Source of the DNA: Lachnospiraceae bacterium | GTDB taxonomy: Bacteria > Bacillota > Clostridia > Lachnospirales > Lachnospiraceae | Assembly: GCA_004556655.1 (NCBI GenBank) | Contig: SFGF01000092.1 | Location: 1 to 11,133, forward strand | Length of the DNA stretch: 11,133 bases | Direction: 5' to 3' | Shown: piece after piece, positions 6,961-11,133 of the stretch | How positions within the stretch are numbered: the first letter of the stretch is position 1 | Layout: every line of letters starts with the position of its first letter | The notes under the pieces: generated by a model | What the model was told of the DNA's origin: nothing | The model's database searches: none | The model's input: the letters and a program-made list of their open reading frames with translations, nothing else | Program-made: the position numbers and the translations under genes

Positions 6961-7018
6961 CGAAAAACAATATCCGGATGAAAGAAATATAAAAAGGAAA
7001 ACGAAACGAAAAACAAAC

Positions 7019-7024
7019 AGGAGG
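7019..7024 (+). promoter_or_regulatory. Consensus ribosome binding site AGGAGG of the nucleoside transporter
   Basis: A perfect AGGAGG six bases before the ATG at 7031. The frame is open further upstream to 6920, but that extension is A-rich, highly charged and includes residues from the phosphatase junction, so 7031 is the true start. No convincing promoter is seen between the phosphatase fragment and this site. Confidence 0.85.
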
Positions 7025-7030
7025 AATGAG

Positions 7031-8233
7031 ATGAAAGTCTTTTTAAATTTATTGGGGATTGTGGTTGTAATCGGACTGATCTTTCTGATTTCCTGGGATC
7101 GTAAGAATATCCGCTGGAAAGCAGTAGGAAAAGCAATCATTGCACAGTTCATCATTGCAATCTTACTTGTAAAAGTCCCGGTCGGTAAGATGGTTGTGTC
7201 TGCCATATCGGATGGTGTAACAGCAGTTATCAACAGCGGACAGAATGGTCTGTCATTTGTGTTCGGAAGCCTGGCAGACAGCAGCGCTCCGACAGGAAGT
7301 ATCTTCGTTGTGCAGACACTTGGTAACATTATCTTCGTATCTGCACTGGTAAGCCTGCTTTATTATCTTGGAATTCTGGGATTCGTAGTAAAATGGATTG
7401 GAAAAGCGGTTGGAAAACTGATGGGAACGACAGAAGTAGAAAGCTTCGTTGCAGTTGCCAATATGTTCTTAGGTCAGACGGACAGCCCAATTCTGGTAAG
7501 CAAATATATCGGAAATCTTACAGACAGTGAGATCATGGTTATTCTGGTATCTGGGATGGGAAGTATGTCAGTATCCATTCTCGGAGGATATCATGCACTT
7601 GGTATCCCGATGGAATATCTTCTGATCGCCAGCGCACTGGTACCGGTTGGAAGTATCCTCGTTGCAAAAATGTTACTGCCGCAGACAGAGCCTGTACAGT
7701 CTATCACAGATGTAAAGATGGACAACAAAGGGAATAATGCCAACGTGATTGATGCCATCGCAGAAGGTGCCGGAACAGGTATGCAGATGGTAATCGCTAT
7801 CGCTGCATCTCTGGTAGGTATCATCGGTATCGTTGCAGTGATCAACATGATTCTTGGATTTGCAGGAATCAGACTGGAACAGATTTTTTCTTATATATTT
7901 GCACCGTTTGGCTTCCTGATGGGACTTGATACGAATCAGGTATTGATGGAAGGTGCCTTCCTTGGAAACAAATTGATTGTAAATGAGTTCGTTGCGTTCC
8001 AGGATCTGGGAAAAATCTTATCCTCCTTAGATTATAGAACAGGAATCGTATGCTCCATTTCTCTTTGTGGGTTTGCAAACCTTTCAAGCCTAGGTATCTG
8101 TGTATCTGGTATTGCAGTACTCTGTCCGGAAAAGAAGAGTACCCTTTCAAGACTGGTATTCAGAGCAATGCTTGGTGGTATGTTTGTAAGTATCTTAAGT
8201 GCAATGATCGTAGGACTGATCACACTGTTCTAA
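7031..8233 (+). CDS. Concentrative nucleoside transporter, CNT family (NupC-type)
   Basis: A 400-residue integral membrane permease that imports nucleosides with H+ or Na+. Length is normal for bacterial CNT proteins. It opens with a hydrophobic helix (4-21) followed by the positively charged WDRKNIRWK. Family signatures appear in order: GQTDSP at 148-153 (usually GQTEAP, so two conservative changes in a nucleoside-binding loop), LIVNEFVAF at 315-323 and CGFANLSSLGI at 346-356. The reading frame is intact. It lies between a phosphatase fragment and a short stretch that may be the beginning of a lost downstream gene, so it appears to be one whole gene carried in a broken segment. Codon use resembles the acyltransferase more than the pur genes. 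Whether it is transcribed here is unclear. Confidence 0.9.
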   Translation: MKVFLNLLGIVVVIGLIFLISWDRKNIRWKAVGKAIIAQFIIAILLVKVPVGKMVVSAISDGVTAVINSGQNGLSFVFGSLADSSAPTGSIFVVQTLGNIIFVSALVSLLYYLGILGFVVKWIGKAVGKLMGTTEVESFVAVANMFLGQTDSPILVSKYIGNLTDSEIMVILVSGMGSMSVSILGGYHALGIPMEYLLIASALVPVGSILVAKMLLPQTEPVQSITDVKMDNKGNNANVIDAIAEGAGTGMQMVIAIAASLVGIIGIVAVINMILGFAGIRLEQIFSYIFAPFGFLMGLDTNQVLMEGAFLGNKLIVNEFVAFQDLGKILSSLDYRTGIVCSISLCGFANLSSLGICVSGIAVLCPEKKSTLSRLVFRAMLGGMFVSILSAMIVGLITLF

Positions 8234-8249
8234 CAGGATAAAAGCATAA

Positions 8250-8282
8250 ATGAAGAAGGCGTATAATATGAACGAGAAGTAA
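8250..8282 (+). other. Ten-codon ORF after the transporter, possibly the cut start of a downstream gene
   Basis: ATGAAGAAGGCG... encodes M-K-K-A-Y-N-M-N-E-K then stop. Inside it GAAGAAGG lies before a second in-frame ATG (ATG AAC GAG AAG), which looks like a ribosome binding site and start codon of the next gene in the donor operon, cut after four codons where AT-rich sequence begins. This is weak evidence from a short stretch. Confidence 0.25.
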
Positions 8283-8310
8283 TATAAAAGAATATTTATC
8301 ATAGTCATAG

Positions 8311-8661
8311 ATAAGCAATTCGATAGTAGTGCCTAATACAAGTAGTAATAATCCGCTTTGCGAAAGTTTTGTATCTAAAAACGCAAACGATATTAGTAAC
8401 GGAAATGTAGGTATAACTTTATCATTAAACAAGCAAAGTGAAATTTTTTTAGAGACTGGAATAGAGTGGGCTAGTATAGAAGATTTTAAAACAGCGGTAA
8501 ATGAAACAAAACTTTATTATCAGTTAGAAACACCAACAGAAATTGATCTGACAGACGCCGAAGTCCAGGCATTTAAAGATTTATATACTTATTCACCAAC
8601 AACTGTAGTTGGTGCATCAAGCGACCAGCTAACTCCATACATTGAGTTTGAACTATCCTAA
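8311..8661 (+). pseudogene. Phage tail / minor structural protein, C-terminal fragment
   Basis: About 117 residues (ISNSIVVPNTSSNN..., open from the stop at 8308) resemble the C-terminal domain common on Firmicute phage tail and host-attachment proteins: LCESFVSKNAND, then a short polar strand region, FKTAVNETKLYYQLETPTEI, L-T-D-AEVQAF and YSPTTVV. The -YYQLETPTEI-LT- pattern is the characteristic part. A GTG at 8329 is in frame but has no ribosome binding site, and such domains occur at the end of much larger proteins, so this is a 5'-truncated remnant. It is followed at once by a terminator, as a natural 3' end would be. No other phage genes are in the window. Confidence 0.65.
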
Positions 8662-8666
8662 ACTAC

Positions 8667-8692
8667 AAAGGCCAGCTAATGACTGGTCTTTT
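8667..8692 (+). terminator. Terminator after the phage tail fragment
   Basis: AAAGGCCAG (8667-8675) pairs with CTGGTCTTT (8683-8691) with one G-T wobble and a 7-nt loop. The stem ends in TTTT then AAATT, a short T-run. It starts six bases after the stop codon at 8661. Confidence 0.65.
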
Positions 8693-8717
8693 AAATTGCC
8701 TCTACGAAAATGTTTCA

Positions 8718-8797
8718 TTACCTTTTAACTTGGAAAAATTTAGCCAGTAAATTCATTCTGTAGTAGGCATCTCATTTACTTCTTAGTTGGCAATAAA
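8718..8797. repeat. Two degenerate repeats, possible inverted partner of the 4136-4202 tandem repeats
   Basis: TTACCTTTTAACTTGG... (8718-8740) and TTTACTTCTTAGTTGG... (8775-8797) resemble the reverse complement of the left repeats (TTACCTTTTTAGATGGAAAA). If real they would be the decayed opposite end of the same IS21-type element. The match is imperfect, in AT-rich sequence, and no TGACA-type outer tip is visible. Confidence 0.3.
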
Positions 8798-8816
8798 CAA
8801 AGGTAACGGAAGACAT
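8772..8816 (-). CDS. Possible 14-residue peptide ORF with strong expression signals
   Basis: Minus-strand ATG at 8816 with a perfect AGGAGG (8825-8830, 8-nt spacing) encodes M-S-S-V-T-F-V-Y-C-Q-L-R-S-K then TGA. A consensus -10 box lies just ahead. It may be a leader peptide or a small type I toxin-like peptide, or the cut start of a larger gene. The ORF overlaps one of the degenerate repeats. Function is not recognised. Confidence 0.3.
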   Translation of the reverse strand: MSSVTFVYCQLRSK

Positions 8817-8837
8817 AGGCAGTACCTCCTACAATGC

Positions 8838-8864
8838 ATTATACTAGAACCAGCTGGCTGACAA
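8838..8864 (-). promoter_or_regulatory. Near-consensus sigma-70 type promoter reading left
   Basis: Minus strand TTGTCA (8859-8864, five of six to TTGACA) and TATAAT (8838-8843, perfect) with a 15-bp spacer, slightly short. The predicted transcript would start near 8831, immediately at the AGGAGG site of the 14-codon ORF, so the untranslated leader would be only about 15 nt. Confidence 0.45.
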
Positions 8865-8995
8865 GTAGCTAATATGCGGCTGTAGAGAGGTTTGTTTTAA
8901 GCCGATGTAGTTTGACTTTGCACCTAAGCCTGATTACATGGCAACTGACTTTTACATCCATATACTGAAAACCCGTATGTGGATTATTTGCCTTC

Positions 8996-9104
8996 TAATA
9001 AAAAGCGGCTGGTATATCACCAGCCAGTCGAGGCTCTTAACCCTCAACTTTTAATAAACAATGAACCATCTATCTTCAAAGGAGCTTTGCTTCCTTACGC
9101 CTTT
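8996..9104 (-). ncRNA. Candidate structured small RNA, copy 2
   Basis: Same plan as 3930-4066 on the same strand: TATTAT box (9108-9113), start region AGGCGTAAGGAAG, 5' hairpin (AAGGA with TCCTT, 9079-9096), and a conserved block with a 7-bp hairpin (9027-9033 with 9042-9048, 8-nt loop). A terminator stem follows (9007-9013 with 9019-9025) and then GCTTTTTATT. It lacks the AT palindrome of copy 1. A ten-codon ORF runs through the conserved block (ATG ... GTT GAG GGT TAA), but copy 1 has no start there, so coding is unlikely to explain the conservation. It lies divergent to the tyrosine phosphatase gene, whose start is 66 bases from the TATTAT box. Confidence 0.55.
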
Positions 9105-9178
9105 ATGATAATAAACGAAAGTGAAATAAAGATGTTTTGTATCTGTATTTTATGTGAAGCAATGGTATCATTATAGTC

Positions 9179-9982
9179 ATGGTAAAAGAATATGGATTTG
9201 ATGCCTCCAGAAATGTAAGAGACCTTGGAGGATATAAAACTAAAGAAGGCAAAACAGTTAAATATGGTTTGCTGATCAGGGGTATTAGTACCTCCAGATT
9301 TGAAACTGAGCATGATAAGAAGCTGTTTGAGTCATTGAATATCAATACAATCTTTGATTTCAGGGCTAAGGGAGAGAGTGAATGTGCGCCTGATGTAATT
9401 TATAATGCCAGAGAATATATAAGAAGATCAGGAATGATTCATCCAGATGGTTCTGATATTGATTTCTCACCTAAGGGTATGGTGAAGATGGAAGACATTT
9501 TTGAAGAGTCTTCAGCTGGTATGGCCTTTCCATTAATAAAGAACGATGTCTTTAAGAAGTTCTATGAAGATATGTTCTTTAATGTATCAGCCTACGGCAA
9601 GATGTTTGATATTCTCTTAGAAGGGAATGTGCCACTTTACTATCACTGTTCAGCTGGAAAGGATAGAACGGGAGTAGCTTCTATTCTTATTCTGCTGGCA
9701 CTTGGTGTCAGAAGAAAGGATGCGGAAGCTGATTATCTTTATACCAATATCTGTCTCGAGGATTCAATTAATGAAGAGGTTAAGAAGTGTGAAGACAAAA
9801 TTAAGGAAAATCCTGAACTCGAGAAAATTATCAGACATATCTTTGGGGTTGATTATGCCCTAATTGAAGATGTAATGAATGATATTGAACTTAAATATGG
9901 TGGCTATGCCGGTTACTTTGAAGATATCTTTGGTTTAGATAAAACGAAGATAAACAGACTAAGAGAACTATATACCGAATAA
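9179..9982 (+). CDS. Tyrosine-protein phosphatase family protein (CX5R, Y_phosphatase3 type)
   Basis: A 267-residue protein matching bacterial tyrosine/serine phosphatases of the PtpA/LpxPT-like family. Motifs: FDASRNVRDLGGYKT at the N-terminus (NVRDLGG 12-18), ending a strand with IFDFR (58-62; Asp60 and Arg62 in the family's D-x-R position) and the P-loop HCSAGKDRTGVAS with nucleophile Cys157 and Arg163. No signal peptide, so probably cytoplasmic. The substrate may be phosphoprotein or phosphoinositide and cannot be told from sequence. The ATG at 9179 is the only sensible start since the N-terminal motif is complete, but its Shine-Dalgarno sequence is poor. The gene is convergent with proC. 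Codon use matches the pur block, so it marks the return to ordinary chromosome. Confidence 0.88.
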   Translation: MVKEYGFDASRNVRDLGGYKTKEGKTVKYGLLIRGISTSRFETEHDKKLFESLNINTIFDFRAKGESECAPDVIYNAREYIRRSGMIHPDGSDIDFSPKGMVKMEDIFEESSAGMAFPLIKNDVFKKFYEDMFFNVSAYGKMFDILLEGNVPLYYHCSAGKDRTGVASILILLALGVRRKDAEADYLYTNICLEDSINEEVKKCEDKIKENPELEKIIRHIFGVDYALIEDVMNDIELKYGGYAGYFEDIFGLDKTKINRLRELYTE

Positions 9983-9984
9983 CT

Positions 9985-10013
9985 AAACAAGAAGCTATTT
10001 CAGCTTCTTGTTT
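9985..10013. terminator. Shared terminator overlapping the 3' end of proC
   Basis: A perfect 12-bp stem (9985-9996 with 10002-10013) and 5-nt loop, followed on the plus strand by a T-run (10011-10015). The stem includes the proC stop codon (9995-9997) and its last codons, which encode N-K-K-L-K. It begins three bases after the phosphatase stop codon, so one hairpin can serve both convergent transcripts. Confidence 0.85.
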
Positions 10014-10771
10014 TTGTCATAGGCTGCCTTGATGCAGTTAATTATAGTTCCTCTAAAACCATTTTCTTCAAGCACTCTTAAGCCCTCGATGGTACTGCCG
10101 CCAGGTGATGTTACCTGATCTTTAAGTACACCAGGATGCAGATTGGTTTCAAGCTGCATAGAGGCAGAACCTAGCAGGGTATATGAGGCATATTTGTAGG
10201 CCTTGGCTCTTGGCATGCCACAAAGCACAGCCCCATCAGCCATAGCTTCAATAAGTTCATAGACATAGGCTGGTCCTGAGCCAGATAAAGCTGAGGCAGC
10301 ATCGATGAGTTTTTCTTCCAGAGAATCTAACAGTCCACAGTACTTCATATCCTGTAGCCAGATATTGAGTTTTTCTTCTGTTACCTGATCATTTATGCAG
10401 TAAGGAATAACACCCTTGCCGATAGCGGTAGGAGTATTTGGCATAATGCGGATAATAGGGGTATCCAGATGTTCTTCGATGTCTTTGATATTAACCCCTG
10501 CCAGCATTGATACCACCACTGGTTTCCTTTTATTAAGGATGTCTTTTAAGGGTTTAACTACATCCTTTAACATATAGGGTTTAACACCCAGGAAGATATA
10601 TTCACAATTGTTTGCGATAAATTCGTTAGTATCATATTTGATATTAAGCTCTTCGGCCAGTACTTTTGCCTTCCCCGATCTGTCAGATAGTACTATGTCA
10701 TCAGTTGATCTGATAAGTGATTTTGCAATTGCCGAGCCCATATTGCCGGCACCGATAAAGCCATATTTCAT
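9995..10771 (-). CDS. proC: ProC, pyrroline-5-carboxylate reductase
   Basis: A 258-residue cytoplasmic NAD(P)H-dependent enzyme making proline from pyrroline-5-carboxylate, slightly shorter than the usual 265-275. Motifs: Rossmann fold GFIGAGNMGSAIA (4-16), LGVKP (61-65), RIMPNTPTAIGKGV (108-121), and the conserved C-terminal ALSGSGPAYVYELIEAMADG (161-180) and QVTSPGGSTIEGL (219-231). Its ATG overlaps the proA stop (ATGA, 4 bp), with AAGGAGAAGG ahead of it inside the proA coding sequence, so it is translationally coupled to proA. Its final codons form half of the terminator. Confidence 0.96.
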   Translation of the reverse strand: MKYGFIGAGNMGSAIAKSLIRSTDDIVLSDRSGKAKVLAEELNIKYDTNEFIANNCEYIFLGVKPYMLKDVVKPLKDILNKRKPVVVSMLAGVNIKDIEEHLDTPIIRIMPNTPTAIGKGVIPYCINDQVTEEKLNIWLQDMKYCGLLDSLEEKLIDAASALSGSGPAYVYELIEAMADGAVLCGMPRAKAYKYASYTLLGSASMQLETNLHPGVLKDQVTSPGGSTIEGLRVLEENGFRGTIINCIKAAYDKNKKLK

Positions 10772-11133
10772 CGTATTTGACCTTCTCCTTCAATAATATA
10801 TTTGTAGGTACATAATTCATTTAAGCCCATTGGGCCTCTGGCATGGAGTTTGCCGGTTGAAATGCCAATCTCACAGCCGGCATTGACATAGACGGCAGCT
10901 GAATCAATATGAGAAGTGAAATACTGTTTAGAATATTCATCACTGGTGATAATTGATTCAGAGTGTTTAGTGGAATGTCTGTTGATATGGTTTACTGCTT
11001 CTTTAACATTCTTTACGGTTTTAACGGCCATGATGTAATCAAGGAACTCGGTATCAAAGTCCGTATCAGATGCTGGCTTTAGGTGTGCAACTTTGTTTGA
11101 TGCCTCATCAAAGCGGAATTCTACTTTATCTGA
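10768..11133 (-). CDS. proA: ProA, gamma-glutamyl phosphate reductase (C-terminal part only)
   Basis: The frame is open to the window edge, giving the last 121 residues of glutamate-5-semialdehyde dehydrogenase, which reduces glutamyl-5-phosphate in proline synthesis. Characteristic C-terminal sequence is present: FDTEFLDYIMAVKTV, HSESIIT, SAAVYVNA, and the closing GISTGKLHARGPMGL then LCTYKYIIEGEGQIR. The catalytic cysteine lies outside the window. The stop overlaps the proC start; the E-G-E-G codons near the end (GAAGGAGAAGGT) double as the ribosome binding site of proC. A proB gene probably lies beyond the window edge, as is usual for this operon. Confidence 0.95.
   Translation of the reverse strand, partial: SDKVEFRFDEASNKVAHLKPASDTDFDTEFLDYIMAVKTVKNVKEAVNHINRHSTKHSESIITSDEYSKQYFTSHIDSAAVYVNAGCEIGISTGKLHARGPMGLNELCTYKYIIEGEGQIR

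Larger units (their letters stand above)
8662..9178. other. Gene-poor right edge of the island
   Basis: No convincing protein gene. It contains, in order, the terminator of the phage tail fragment, two degenerate repeats, a minus-strand promoter-like site with a 14-codon ORF, about 130 bases without recognisable structure (8865-8995, apart from a weak 8-bp hairpin near 8959-8983), the second structured-RNA candidate, and the leader of the tyrosine phosphatase gene. The leader's last 70 bases must include that gene's promoter, which I cannot place confidently. Confidence 0.6.

Noticed and set aside
9026..9070. Ten-codon ORF through the conserved RNA block (M-V-H-C-L-L-K-V-E-G)
   Set aside because: Copy 1 has no matching start codon and there is no ribosome binding site; conservation is better explained by the hairpin.

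Overview
The window looks like the chromosome of a low-to-mid GC Firmicute, probably Clostridia (Lachnospiraceae-like) or a related gut lineage. This rests on gene content, purine-rich ribosome binding sites, a short lipoprotein signal and AT-rich spacers; it is inference, since no 16S or database search was possible. Two housekeeping blocks flank an island of about 5 kb made of transplanted and decayed pieces.

Left block (1-3714): the 3' end of a purine operon on the plus strand, purH (partial), purD and purC, tightly packed (1-nt and 0-nt gaps). It ends in a strong bidirectional terminator shared with a convergent gene for a GH3 beta-N-acetylhexosaminidase lipoprotein (NagZ type).

Middle block (about 3757-9178): mostly not a working region. 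In order it holds: a minus-strand structured-RNA candidate (copy 1); tandem 20-24 bp repeats that look like one end of an IS21-type element with no transposase beside it; a frameshifted, stop-ridden remnant of an IS1634-family (IS4 superfamily) transposase; the 3' end of pheA (prephenate dehydratase) without its 5' part; an intact HxxxD-type acyltransferase; a truncated, internally deleted histidine-type phosphatase on the minus strand; an intact CNT-family nucleoside transporter; the last ~117 residues of a phage tail-type protein; degenerate repeats; a promoter-like site with a 14-codon ORF on the minus strand; and copy 2 of the structured-RNA candidate. The acyltransferase and transporter use more C/G-ending codons than the flanking genes, and the pieces are cut mid-gene, which suggests DNA from another genome assembled by repeated insertion and deletion.

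Right block (9179-11133): a tyrosine-phosphatase-family protein on the plus strand, convergent with a proA-proC proline operon on the minus strand. Their shared terminator is built partly from the last codons of proC.

The most interesting item is the pair of similar minus-strand RNA-like units at about 3930-4066 and 8996-9104. Each has a TATTAT box, a 5' hairpin, a conserved 26-nt block folding into a 7-bp hairpin, and a terminator hairpin. The terminator stems differ completely in sequence between copies yet both pair perfectly, as expected for selection on RNA structure. They lie in the same orientation at the two edges of the island.
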